Under the pieces are notes generated by a model that saw only the letters and a program-made list of their open reading frames with translations, was not told where the DNA came from and did not search any database. A stretch of 64,000 nucleotides of DNA, taken from positions 1 to 64,000 of the forward strand of contig JAGGHK010000004.1 in the NCBI GenBank assembly GCA_024104275.1, read 5' to 3'. The stretch's first letter is position 1; every line of letters starts with the position of its first letter. This DNA comes from Bifidobacterium sp. Its GTDB lineage: Bacteria; Actinomycetota; Actinomycetes; Actinomycetales; Bifidobacteriaceae. The translations under genes and the position numbers were made by a program. Positions 8,114-17,053 of this stretch are shown here, in pieces.

Positions 8114-10462
8114 CTACTGCCCGCACTGGATGGTGTAAAGCGCCCAGTCCTTGGCATAGGGGCCGAGGTAGCTGAAGTCCACGACCTTGTCGAAGACCCC
8201 GGCGCGCACATAGCCGTCGATCAGATCCTGCCGGTGGAAGGTGTCGTATTGCTGACGGAATGTGAACATCTGCAGACTTGGTGCCTGCGGACCCATAGAA
8301 AGGAAGTATTTCGGAACCTTGCCGTCAATGGGACAAGTCGTCGCCGTCAGTTTCGCAGGGTCGCCGGAGTCGAACGCCGATTCGGTCTGTCCGAAGATCG
8401 CGCCATTTTTTTCGTGCATCGGGTTGTATATCGGATAGAGCATATTCGCATCGAACATCGCGGAACCGTACATGGAGCCGTTGAGCGGGTCGGAGATGAT
8501 CACCGGCCCGTTGCCTGCTATCTTGACGGTTTCCTGTAATGCATCATACTTTGCCCGGGTAAGCTGCTCATTCTCCGGCTCATCGACCAACACACTGTTG
8601 GAAGCCAGCGCAATTCCCAAATTCTGGCGGGTCACATTGCCGAACTGACAGGAAATCGCGAGCGCGGCCAACACGATGAGCGACACGGCCTTTCCGCCGT
8701 TGCGCGAAAGCCAATCGGCAAAGCTCCGGCGTTCGGAACGTCGCGAAGCGGCCGTATAGCGGCCAGAACCCTGCGAGGTATCGGCATCGGCACGCCGCTC
8801 CGAAGAAGCGATGGAAGCTTCGTCAACATCCTTCAACCAAGCGGTTCCGGATTCTTTCTCAGCCGCGGGTTGCGGACCCGATTGCGAGGAGGCCTCCGAA
8901 ACCTTCGAGACTTCAACCGTCGCTTCGGATTGGGCCGCGGCCTTGGGCACTTCGTCGACATCGCCGAACAGGTGCGCCACCGCACAAGCCGCAAAGATCA
9001 ACACCGGTATGATGGCGAACGGAATCATCGTCAGGGGGCGGGTCTCGGCGCGATACCAGGCGCCGGCCACGATATTGGGAAACCAGCCGGTCAGCGAGGT
9101 CGAGCAGACATAGACCAAGCACACCAGAGCGAACGCAAGAATCAGCGAGAGCGCATCCTTGGCCATCATCGGCGTCGGCGTGGCAAATCGGGAGGGCCGA
9201 ATTTTCGGCGAAACGACCTCGGTTCCTTCGCCCCCCTTGTGTCCGTCGAACTTGACAACCACCAGTTTCAACTTGATATACCCGACTACCACCGCTATCG
9301 CCACGACCAAGGCGACAATGACCACAACGGCCATGAACCCACTGACGACACCGCTGATATTATCCGTAAAGAATATCTGCAAAGCCTCGCGAACAGTGTG
9401 GTTGGGCTTGTAGGTATGGAACCAGCTGGAGGGGTCGGCATAGCGCGAGGAATGATAGTGCCCGGTCATATAGAAGAAGAACGCAACGGCGCAGACCACC
9501 ACGGCCGCAAGCACACTGAGAATGGCTTTCCAGGGAAGGAGCATGAGCATGAACGGCGCCATCAGAAGGAGCCACGTGAAGGCGATGCGCGGGTGGGCAA
9601 AGACGCAGAGCAACGCGAGCAACACAGTCAGAATCAGCCAGCGCAGAATATGGTAACGGTCGGCGAGCGCGTCGAAAAGGCGCAAGGTGACGTAAAGCCA
9701 GAACGGCAAAATCGTGGTGGCCAGGCCGAACGCGATCAGCGGGCCGGAGACCAGCATCTGGAAAGGATGGCTGGCAGAGGCGACGGCGAGTAGAGGCACA
9801 ATCAGCATCATCGCGCATGAGAACGGACGCCAGGAAAGAGCATCGGAATCGACAATCTCATCCCATTCCCCTGCTTCGCCGACGTTGGCGGTCGCGCCCG
9901 ACGAAGCCGCAGCCCCGGCCTCGCCAACGGAAGCGGGCGGAATCGGCAACCACGGTTTTGCCGATGATTTCGAGGATTTTGAGGATGTCTCTTCGGGTTT
10001 CTGGGAACTCAAAGCGATATGGACGGACGATTCGTGGCCACGCCATCCTTCCATGAATTTGCCATCGACCTTGCGCGTCCAGTAACTTGCCCACAGCGAC
10101 ACCCCGGCCGGCCAGACCAGGCCGGAAGTCGTCAGCCAGACGATATTGAAGGCGGTATAGATATTGATCTTGATATGCACGAGATTGCAAAAGGAAATGA
10201 TCGCGGCGGCAAAAATATGGAACAGCGGCGGATAGTAGGCATCGTTGGGCCAGAGCCTCGTCATGGCCCCGATGCCTTGACGCAGCAGCTTGCGGATGAA
10301 ATAGTAATGGGCAGGTGCATCGATTTCCTGCAATGGCATATTCCAGGCGTCCCACGTTTTCGGGAACCATGCCAGAACGATGCCGAACGCCGCCAATACG
10401 CCGAGAATCGAACATACCGGCAATGCGGCATGACCTATACGCTGTTTCCATTTCGTATCCAT
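8114..10462 (-). CDS. Large polytopic membrane protein, possible GT-C-fold (DUF6541-like) enzyme
   Basis: 782 residues with roughly a dozen hydrophobic segments. The first one (15-33) is followed by an extracellular loop with EIDAPAHYYFIRKLLRQG (46-63). An acidic residue placed just after TM1 and followed by HxxxxxxL is typical of GT-C glycosyltransferases and the actinobacterial DUF6541 family, suggesting lipid-linked sugar transfer. Two hydrophilic Ser/Ala-rich stretches (about 135-185 and 545-610) are cytoplasmic or low complexity. The function is inferred only by topology. It has no operon partner; the next gene upstream is divergent. Confidence 0.65.
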   Translation of the reverse strand: MDTKWKQRIGHAALPVCSILGVLAAFGIVLAWFPKTWDAWNMPLQEIDAPAHYYFIRKLLRQGIGAMTRLWPNDAYYPPLFHIFAAAIISFCNLVHIKINIYTAFNIVWLTTSGLVWPAGVSLWASYWTRKVDGKFMEGWRGHESSVHIALSSQKPEETSSKSSKSSAKPWLPIPPASVGEAGAAASSGATANVGEAGEWDEIVDSDALSWRPFSCAMMLIVPLLAVASASHPFQMLVSGPLIAFGLATTILPFWLYVTLRLFDALADRYHILRWLILTVLLALLCVFAHPRIAFTWLLLMAPFMLMLLPWKAILSVLAAVVVCAVAFFFYMTGHYHSSRYADPSSWFHTYKPNHTVREALQIFFTDNISGVVSGFMAVVVIVALVVAIAVVVGYIKLKLVVVKFDGHKGGEGTEVVSPKIRPSRFATPTPMMAKDALSLILAFALVCLVYVCSTSLTGWFPNIVAGAWYRAETRPLTMIPFAIIPVLIFAACAVAHLFGDVDEVPKAAAQSEATVEVSKVSEASSQSGPQPAAEKESGTAWLKDVDEASIASSERRADADTSQGSGRYTAASRRSERRSFADWLSRNGGKAVSLIVLAALAISCQFGNVTRQNLGIALASNSVLVDEPENEQLTRAKYDALQETVKIAGNGPVIISDPLNGSMYGSAMFDANMLYPIYNPMHEKNGAIFGQTESAFDSGDPAKLTATTCPIDGKVPKYFLSMGPQAPSLQMFTFRQQYDTFHRQDLIDGYVRAGVFDKVVDFSYLGPYAKDWALYTIQCGQ

Positions 10463-10758
10463 TACCGATAATCCTACCTGTCATGTAAGGAATTTACCCA
10501 AATTTTCTGCAATCCCACCAAATAATCCCCTCGTAACGCTACAAAAAGCGAAATTCCCAGAAAACTTTCAACATTCCTTGAGCTTTTGTTCGTTCCATCC
10601 AAGTTTAGGCACATATACTTAAGTCTGTTGCCCATGCTGCGGCCTAGCATCGGAAAAGTGCAAGCCTAAACGGCAGGAAACATGTGGTGCCTGTATGTCG
10701 CGCTCGGCAGGACGGCTTTCAACGCGGCAAACTACAGGCCTGAACACAGGAGAAATAG
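10463..10758. other. Divergent intergenic region, no feature recognised
   Basis: This 296-bp gap separates the divergent membrane-protein gene and the FtsX-like permease gene. It must hold both promoters. Apart from the AGGAG ribosome binding site at its right end, I see no gene, repeat or clear operator. Confidence 0.5.
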
Positions 10759-12276
10759 ATGTTCGTGCTAACCAATGCCTGGTCAAAGGTGATACGTCAC
10801 AAATGGCGCAGCATCCTGATGCTGCTCGTCGCCGGAGTGATGATATTCGGCGTTGTCTTCGCCGCCGCCGTGTCCAGCGCCAGCGACAAGGCACATGGCG
10901 AGACCTACCAGGCACAGGCACCGATCGCCGTCATCCGGCCAACAGCCGCGATGGAGAGCAAGCTCAAAGGCGACGACGCTTCAAGCGTGAAGAAGTACAT
11001 GACCTTTGACGACTACGGCACGTACGCCATGTCGTTGCAGCAGATTGGCGTGCAGCAGCCACAATTCTCAATCGGCATCTCGTTGCCGATGAAGCAGGCC
11101 GGCACGACCAAGGCCATTGCCGGCAAAAACGACGTGAGCAGCAAGAAAACCGGTGGCGAGACCACGCTTTACAGCTACTATGACAAAGACGGCATCACCA
11201 TCAACCCCTGGGGCGCTTTTAAGATCAGCCAGGGCAAATCCTTGGATTATCAAGGCAAAGACGGCAAGAACGTACTCGTTTCCCAGGCCTTCGCACGCAA
11301 GAACGATCTGCACGTGGGCAGCACGCTCACGCTCGGCAACCCGATGACATCGGATACTTACAAGCTCACGGTACGCGGCATTTACACCTACACCGACCCC
11401 GCACCCGCCGGGCACGGCAGCGACGCCAGGCTGGCCAAAGACAACCGCGACAACGCCATCTACGCCGAGCCTTCCGTCCTCACCGTCAACAACCTCTTGA
11501 GCGATAACGCCGAAGGCTGGCTGAACCCGCGTTTCGACGTCGGCTTCAAGCTCGAAAGCGTCAACCAATACACCGCTTTCACCCAGGCGGTCAAGGCGAT
11601 GAAACTGCCGAAAGGCTTCCAAGTCAGCTCGCCGACGCTCGAGCATTACAACGCCACGATCAAGCCGTTGGATTCACTAAACGACGTGATGGTCAAGGTG
11701 CGTATCGGCCTCTATGCGGGCGGCGGAATCATTCTGCTGCTGCTCGTCGGTCTTGCGCTTCGCCGGCGCAGCGACGAGATCGCGATGGACATGATCATCG
11801 GCGTCACCCGTTCCCGCATCGGCTGGCAGTTCTCGTTGGAGACGCTGATACCCACGGTTCCGGGACTTCTGATCGGCGGCATCGCCGGGGCTCTGTGTGC
11901 CAAACCCTTGGGAAGGGCACTGGCCGGAGGCTTCGCCACACCTGCCGTATCCGCCTGCTGGATGGCTATGTGGTACTCCATCGCCATCGTGGCGGCGCTG
12001 GCCGTAATCGCCTCCTTGAGGCCCGCTTTCGCAGGGGTTCCGCGCATCTTCGATGCCCGTGAGGAAGTCGGTAACGCGACGGCCGACAGCGCAAAAGCCG
12101 ATAGCGCAACGCAATCCGCCGTTGAAAACGCGAGCGCAGAAAACGCTGAAAGCAAGGATAACGACGAAAGCTCCGACACCGAGAATCATACGGATACCGG
12201 AAAACCCAGCGCCAATCCCGACGAGAAAACCCACGATGACAACGCATCCGAAGACGATACGGAGGTTCAGGCATGA
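10759..12276 (+). CDS. FtsX/MacB-like ABC permease with acidic C-terminal tail
   Basis: 505 residues. A transmembrane helix (about 18-40) is followed by a large extracytoplasmic domain (45-310) and three helices (about 315-425), the four-TM layout of MacB/FtsX permeases that couple ATP hydrolysis to mechanical work outside the membrane. Residues 430-505 form a charged, low-complexity tail rich in Ala, Glu, Asp and Asn. The start has AGGAG at the right distance. The stop overlaps the next start (ATGA), so the permease and the ABC-domain protein are translationally coupled. Confidence 0.78.
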   Translation: MFVLTNAWSKVIRHKWRSILMLLVAGVMIFGVVFAAAVSSASDKAHGETYQAQAPIAVIRPTAAMESKLKGDDASSVKKYMTFDDYGTYAMSLQQIGVQQPQFSIGISLPMKQAGTTKAIAGKNDVSSKKTGGETTLYSYYDKDGITINPWGAFKISQGKSLDYQGKDGKNVLVSQAFARKNDLHVGSTLTLGNPMTSDTYKLTVRGIYTYTDPAPAGHGSDARLAKDNRDNAIYAEPSVLTVNNLLSDNAEGWLNPRFDVGFKLESVNQYTAFTQAVKAMKLPKGFQVSSPTLEHYNATIKPLDSLNDVMVKVRIGLYAGGGIILLLLVGLALRRRSDEIAMDMIIGVTRSRIGWQFSLETLIPTVPGLLIGGIAGALCAKPLGRALAGGFATPAVSACWMAMWYSIAIVAALAVIASLRPAFAGVPRIFDAREEVGNATADSAKADSATQSAVENASAENAESKDNDESSDTENHTDTGKPSANPDEKTHDDNASEDDTEVQA

Positions 12277-13703
12277 GCAAGAACAGCGATTCGAAAGACG
12301 AAGCCATGAACAACGAGCCGGATAAGACGGAGAACGTGGATAGCAACGCAGAGGGCACCGCGGAGGGTATCGCAGAGGGCACCGCACAGAACGACGCCCA
12401 GGATCCCTCGGCGGTCAAGTACGATGTCGTCTTCGACGATGACGCTGACGCCCTGGATCTCGGCAGTCTCGCGGTTTCCGGACAGATTTCCGACGACGTG
12501 ACGGCCGAAGATGCTGAAGCTGCGGATGACGCTGATGACGACGGCAACGACAATACCGAATCCGAAACCTCAAGCACCAACGATAAAGGTAATACAAAGG
12601 AATCGGATTCGATGAACGCCAAGGCGGCTGGCGGCAAAACCGGTCATGTTGCCAAGCAATCCTCATCAACTTCGAAAGGCAAGAGTCTCAAAGACCAAGC
12701 CCAATACCAAAAGTCGAACGGTGCCCAGCCATCCGACGCAGGCAAGGAAACCGGTGACAACGACGGTAAAACCAGCAGCGATGATTCCGAGAGCGTAGCG
12801 GCCTCCAATGCTCAACGTGTCAACGAAACGCTGGGGCTGGCGGTAGAGGAAGAAGACGAGCTGAGCGCTCACGAGGCGAAATCCCCCGTTATCGAGCCCG
12901 CCACCGCCGTCTCGACGCGCCTTGACAAAGAGACCATCAGCGAGGCCGACATCCTGCTGAAGCCAAACCCGACTTTCGCACTCGACCATGTCACCTTCAC
13001 CAATCGCAAATCCGGACGTAACGTGCTGGACAATATCGACTGGGGATTCTTCGCCGGATCGCTCTACGCCATCACCGGTGCCGACGACGAGCAACGTCGT
13101 GCTTTGTTGGCTGTGGCATCGGGCTTCTACCGGCCAGATAGCGGCCAGGTGATGGTGAAAAGCCAGAGCCTTCTCGAACTTGAGACCAACGAGATCCGCG
13201 GCCATCGCATCGGCCTGATCACGCAGCGTTACAGCTTGCGCGACGACCTTGACCCGCTGACCAACCTGACCTTCACCATGCGCGCCTCGGGCCGCACATT
13301 TCTCAAACCGGTACCCGTCGCAGCTCGCGATGTGCTGAAATATGTCGATTTCGACGAAGCGGCCACAGGAGTGAAAGTATCGGACCTCAAGCCTGTGAAC
13401 CAACGCCGCCTGGCCATCGCGCGGGCCATCTGCTGCGAGGCCACGGTTATTCTCGCCGACGATCCTGTCGGCGGACTCGATACGGGCGATCGCAAGGTCA
13501 TCCTCGACCTGCTCGCGCGCATCGCCCATGCGCAGGATCCGAAGCGTTGCGTCATCGTTCTGGTTCCCGGTTTTGGCTCGGCGGATGAAAGCGGTAATGC
13601 CGAGACGTCTGAAAATGACAATGCCAAGGCTACCACGGATTTGGACGAATACACCAGCTCAACCGATTATGAGGCCAAAGCCGATAAGGTTTACTCGTTC
13701 TGA
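12273..13703 (+). CDS. ABC ATPase-like protein with acidic N-terminal extension and degenerate catalytic motifs
   Basis: 476 residues. Residues 1-225 are disordered and rich in Asp, Glu, Ser and Lys. An ABC domain starts near 233 (PTFALDHVTF). The Walker A position reads ITGADDEQRRALL (267-279), with Arg in place of the lysine and no glycine-rich loop. The Q-loop glutamine is kept (Q318). The signature region reads VSDLKPVNQRR instead of LSGGQ. Walker B is VILADDPVGGLD, with Asp for the catalytic Glu. The H-switch position reads VIVLVPG, without His. ATP hydrolysis is therefore doubtful. It overlaps the permease gene by 4 bp and probably works as its cytoplasmic partner. Confidence 0.78.
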   Translation: MSKNSDSKDEAMNNEPDKTENVDSNAEGTAEGIAEGTAQNDAQDPSAVKYDVVFDDDADALDLGSLAVSGQISDDVTAEDAEAADDADDDGNDNTESETSSTNDKGNTKESDSMNAKAAGGKTGHVAKQSSSTSKGKSLKDQAQYQKSNGAQPSDAGKETGDNDGKTSSDDSESVAASNAQRVNETLGLAVEEEDELSAHEAKSPVIEPATAVSTRLDKETISEADILLKPNPTFALDHVTFTNRKSGRNVLDNIDWGFFAGSLYAITGADDEQRRALLAVASGFYRPDSGQVMVKSQSLLELETNEIRGHRIGLITQRYSLRDDLDPLTNLTFTMRASGRTFLKPVPVAARDVLKYVDFDEAATGVKVSDLKPVNQRRLAIARAICCEATVILADDPVGGLDTGDRKVILDLLARIAHAQDPKRCVIVLVPGFGSADESGNAETSENDNAKATTDLDEYTSSTDYEAKADKVYSF

Positions 13704-13809
13704 TGCAATTCATGGAGACTCGCCACTTCTGAAACGAGGTCTTCATTTAGGAATCTAGGAACGATTTTAAGTCGTTTCCATGCTCAGAACGCTGCCGAAC
13801 GCTGCAGGT

Positions 13810-13918
13810 AGGAATTTAAGCACAAAATCAGCCGTTTTTTGTGCTTAAAATGCTACCGAAAGCCGGCAACAGGAATTTAAGCAGAAATCCCCTTGTTTTT
13901 GTGCTTAAATTCCTATTT
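13810..13918. repeat. Dispersed intergenic repeat, copy B (AGGAATTTAAGCA family)
   Basis: It has the same architecture as 4509-4618: AGGAATTTAAGCA at 13810 and 13871 (61 bp apart), each followed by a TGCTTAAA inverted word, ending in TTCCTATTT. It lies between two convergent genes, where the hairpins could act as terminators. A degraded half unit precedes it from about 13750. Confidence 0.75.
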
Positions 13919-13951
13919 CGCGCTTTTGGCCGCAGTAACGCTGGAGACCGG

Positions 13952-14977
13952 TTACTCGTCCAGCTTCATATCGAACTTCTTGGCGAGCGCCGGGATATCG
14001 GGGACGCCGTATTTCTTGACGAGGTCGAGCCACTGCCGCTCGTTGTCGGATCCGAAACGGCGGGCCTTGCGAGCGTAAGCCTCAGCGGTGAGGAAACGCG
14101 GCGGGATGGACTTGCTGTTGTATTTGTCGGCGACCATCACCACTTCCTGTTCAAGATTCATCGGCACGTAGTCGGCTGGCGGCAGCGGCAATCCCTGCGC
14201 CACGACCTGATCACGCGTCAGCCCTACTCCCGTATGGTTGCGCGCAAATTGCGCGATGGACTCGTCCACTCCCTGCGAAAGCAACCAGTCGTAGCCGCGC
14301 AGCCCGTGCAGGATGTAGTTCGGCCCGTCGAATTGCAGCTTTTCACCGTCCGAACCGTCATGTTTCAGCACGAGGTAGGTGCCGATGTCGTGGAGCATCG
14401 CCCCCACCACTGCGAGGTTTTCGTCGAGCAGACGCGGGGGCACTATTCCGCCGCTCACCCCGTCGGTCGGGGGAACCGTTGCGTTGATGCCATCTAAAAC
14501 ATTGGAATTGTTGCGTTTCTGCGCCAATACAGCTGGGGTGACATGTGCTGAGACATCACCGGCACCATCATTGATAGCGGGGTTCGTGCGAGAACCGGTA
14601 TCGCCAGCGCCACTATTCGCACCAGCGTTCGCCTGAGACTGAGTATCATCGACACCGCCATTCGCACCGTTGATAGCGTTCGTTTCAACGTCGTCATCGC
14701 CCGAATAAGCACCAAAGGCAGAGCCGTTCGCAGAATCGGTGACTCGGCCAGAAGCGGGGAGGTCACCCTTGCCCCCGCACTTCCCCGTGAGCTCAGGAGC
14801 ATCCTTGGGCAACGTGCAACGCCGCATGAACAGCGCATTCTGCCGGCGAACCAGCTGGCGGGTAATCGTGGCGATGATGACGCAATGCGTATGGATAAGG
14901 TCGTAGGCGACCTGCGAGGGAGCGATTTTATGATGCAGCTCGTCCGCCTGAGCCAGTGTAGGAATATATCCGGTCAT
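13952..14977 (-). CDS. HD-domain phosphohydrolase-like protein with internal repeat insertion
   Basis: 341 residues. The HD fold is visible at both ends: HTHC (29-32) supplies the first His, and AMLHDIGTYLVLKHD (193-207) carries the HD pair at 196-197. The two halves are separated by about 125 residues (56-180) of Gly, Asn, Ala and Asp-rich sequence with three tandem 15-residue units starting near 101. HD proteins hydrolyse nucleotides or phosphate esters using metals. The insertion is most likely a surface loop. Relatives without it would be near 210 residues. Start at the ATG at 14977. Confidence 0.75.
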   Translation of the reverse strand: MTGYIPTLAQADELHHKIAPSQVAYDLIHTHCVIIATITRQLVRRQNALFMRRCTLPKDAPELTGKCGGKGDLPASGRVTDSANGSAFGAYSGDDDVETNAINGANGGVDDTQSQANAGANSGAGDTGSRTNPAINDGAGDVSAHVTPAVLAQKRNNSNVLDGINATVPPTDGVSGGIVPPRLLDENLAVVGAMLHDIGTYLVLKHDGSDGEKLQFDGPNYILHGLRGYDWLLSQGVDESIAQFARNHTGVGLTRDQVVAQGLPLPPADYVPMNLEQEVVMVADKYNSKSIPPRFLTAEAYARKARRFGSDNERQWLDLVKKYGVPDIPALAKKFDMKLDE

Positions 14978-15117
14978 GGCCTCTATTGTAGAGAACCATT
15001 CTCACTTTTAAGAGAAGTGAAACGACATATCTAACAAAAGTCCGTTCAGAGACGAACGCTGTATTGTCCGTCCTCAAGAAAATCGAAGCCGCTCTAAAGA
15101 ATTCGACGCACAAAAAA

Positions 15118-15157
15118 TAAGAAAAGGCGGTGGATACAATGCCATCGCCTTTTCTTA
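15118..15157 (-). terminator. Terminator of the arabinofuranoside transport operon
   Basis: AAGAAAAGGCGGTGG and its partner CCATCGCCTTTTCTT form a long stem, followed on the minus strand by a T-rich run. It lies 26 bp after the stop of the last permease gene. Confidence 0.75.
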
Positions 15158-15182
15158 ATTTTTTCGAACCTGAATCAGGAAC

Positions 15183-16079
15183 TCATCCCTTAACCGAACC
15201 GGCAGTGATGCCACCGACCCAATAACGCTGCAGAAGGAGGAACACAATGACGAGCGGAATTACGGAAATCAGCGAGCCAGAAGTCACAAGATTCCAGACC
15301 TGCTCGGCTCCTGAGCCCATATTGGACTTGACCTGCCACTGGGTAAGACCCACGGTGATTGGGAACAGCTTGGTGTTCGACAAAACCACAGAAGGAAGGA
15401 AGAAGTTGTTCCAGCAGCCAACGACCGAGAGCATGAAGACCGTCGCAATAGCGGGCGTCATAATCGGAAGAGAAACCTGGAAGAAGGTACGCAGTTCACC
15501 CGCGCCATCCACTCTTGCTGCTTCCAGCATCTCGTCAGGAAGTGAACCGGCGCAGTACACTCTCATCAGGTAGGTTCCGAACGGAGAAAGAAGCGAGGGC
15601 AGCAAAACAGCCCAAATCGTATCTGTCATACCGAACTGCGACATCAGGATGAAGGTAGGGATTACCAATGCGGTATTCGGAATCATCAGGGATCCAAGGA
15701 CGATATTGAAATACATCTTTCGACCTACGAACCTGAACTTCGCAAAACCGTATCCAGCCATAACCGAAACAATCGTGGCTCCAAGCCCTCCGACTACGGC
15801 ATAGAGGAACGAATTGCCGAGCCACTGCCAGTAGATTCCACCTTCATAGGTTGAAAGCTGCCTGATATTGTCCCATAAGGCGAAATGCTTATCGAACCAC
15901 ATGGAGCCGCCCGAACCACTGAACAATCCGGCATTGCTCTTCGTCGAAGCGACAATCAGCCACCAAATGGGGAACAGGAAGTAAACCATGCAGACCAAAA
16001 GCAGAATAATCGCCGGGGCACGATGTCCATTATGTATACGCTTGCCAGAATTGGTGGTTTTCGCAACGTTTTCACTCAT
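15183..16079 (-). CDS. CUT1 sugar ABC transporter permease (MalG-like)
   Basis: 298 residues with six transmembrane segments and the MalG-type EAA loop LEAARVDGAGELRTFFQVSL that docks the ATPase. It is the last gene of the GH51-associated operon and starts 1 bp after the upstream permease stop, with GGAGG before the ATG. No ATPase is encoded here. CUT1 systems of Gram-positive bacteria commonly share an MsmK-type ATPase encoded elsewhere. The likely cargo is arabino-oligosaccharide. Confidence 0.88.
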   Translation of the reverse strand: MSENVAKTTNSGKRIHNGHRAPAIILLLVCMVYFLFPIWWLIVASTKSNAGLFSGSGGSMWFDKHFALWDNIRQLSTYEGGIYWQWLGNSFLYAVVGGLGATIVSVMAGYGFAKFRFVGRKMYFNIVLGSLMIPNTALVIPTFILMSQFGMTDTIWAVLLPSLLSPFGTYLMRVYCAGSLPDEMLEAARVDGAGELRTFFQVSLPIMTPAIATVFMLSVVGCWNNFFLPSVVLSNTKLFPITVGLTQWQVKSNMGSGAEQVWNLVTSGSLISVIPLVIVFLLLQRYWVGGITAGSVKG

Positions 16080-16080
16080 T

Positions 16081-16995
16081 TCAGTCCTCCAATCCTGATT
16101 GATTTCGCGTCAATCGCATAAACACAATGCTGAAGATGACGACAATTAGTCCCAAAGCAAACGAAACCGTTGCCGAGTAATTCAGTTGGTTGTAGTTAAA
16201 CGCCAAGGCCTGCGCATACATGTTCGGCGTATATTCAGGCGGGATGACCGACGGGGCGTTGTTCCTCAACACCATCGGCTCGGTGTAGAACTGCAGGGTT
16301 CCGATAAGCGAGAAAATCGTGACCATCACGATGGAGCTCGAAATCATCGGCGTCTTGATACGCAGCGCTATGGTGATTTCGGAGGCACCGTCGATACGTG
16401 CGGATTCGTAAAGCTCGCTGGGCACGGATTGTAGAGCAGAATAGAGAATCACCATGTAATACCCTGTCCACTGCCAGGTCACGACGTTGACCAACGAACC
16501 GAAAATCCCGTTGGGTGTGAGGAATCCGGGAGTCGGAAGTCCGAACAAAGCAAATATGGAAGTGAATGGTCCCATCTGCTTTGAATAGAGGAAACCCCAC
16601 ATCAAAGCACCGATGACGACGGGCACCGCATATGGCAGGAAAATGACCAGACGCGACACCGAAGCGAATTTGTTCTTGATGGCGTCCAGCACCAATGCCA
16701 GCAGCAGCGCAAAAATCAATTGCACCGGAACCAGTACAAGCGTGTAGACCACCACACGTCCCATACCTTGCAGGAATATGGGATCACGGAAAGCCCTCGC
16801 ATAGTTCGCAAACCCGCTGAAAACCGTTCCACGCATCTGTGTGTAGGTAAACAGCGAAACATAGAACGCATAGATAAGCGGAACCACCAGGAACACGATG
16901 AAGATAATCCCGAAGGGAGCGGTAAAGAACCAACCCCAGCGATTATCGTGCCCACTGGTTTTTTTCATGGGTTTTGGAACAGCTTTGTTTTGCAT
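16081..16995 (-). CDS. CUT1 sugar ABC transporter permease (MalF-like)
   Basis: 304 residues with six transmembrane segments and the EAA loop YESARIDGASEITIALRIKT. It is the partner of the MalG-like permease. The ribosome binding site GGGAGG is strong. The 58-bp gap to the binding-protein gene holds a perfect hairpin. Confidence 0.88.
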   Translation of the reverse strand: MQNKAVPKPMKKTSGHDNRWGWFFTAPFGIIFIVFLVVPLIYAFYVSLFTYTQMRGTVFSGFANYARAFRDPIFLQGMGRVVVYTLVLVPVQLIFALLLALVLDAIKNKFASVSRLVIFLPYAVPVVIGALMWGFLYSKQMGPFTSIFALFGLPTPGFLTPNGIFGSLVNVVTWQWTGYYMVILYSALQSVPSELYESARIDGASEITIALRIKTPMISSSIVMVTIFSLIGTLQFYTEPMVLRNNAPSVIPPEYTPNMYAQALAFNYNQLNYSATVSFALGLIVVIFSIVFMRLTRNQSGLED

Positions 16996-17008
16996 TTCAT
17001 CACCTCCC

Positions 17009-17033
17009 GTGGTGGGCGTTCAACGCCCACCAC
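17009..17033. promoter_or_regulatory. Intercistronic hairpin between binding protein and permease
   Basis: GTGGTGGGCGTT (17009-17020) and AACGCCCACCAC (17022-17033) are perfect 12-bp arms around a single base. Such hairpins after a solute-binding-protein gene usually raise its mRNA level relative to the permeases, by protecting the 3' end or by partial termination. Confidence 0.65.
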
Positions 17034-17053
17034 ATCTACAACATCAGGCTCAA

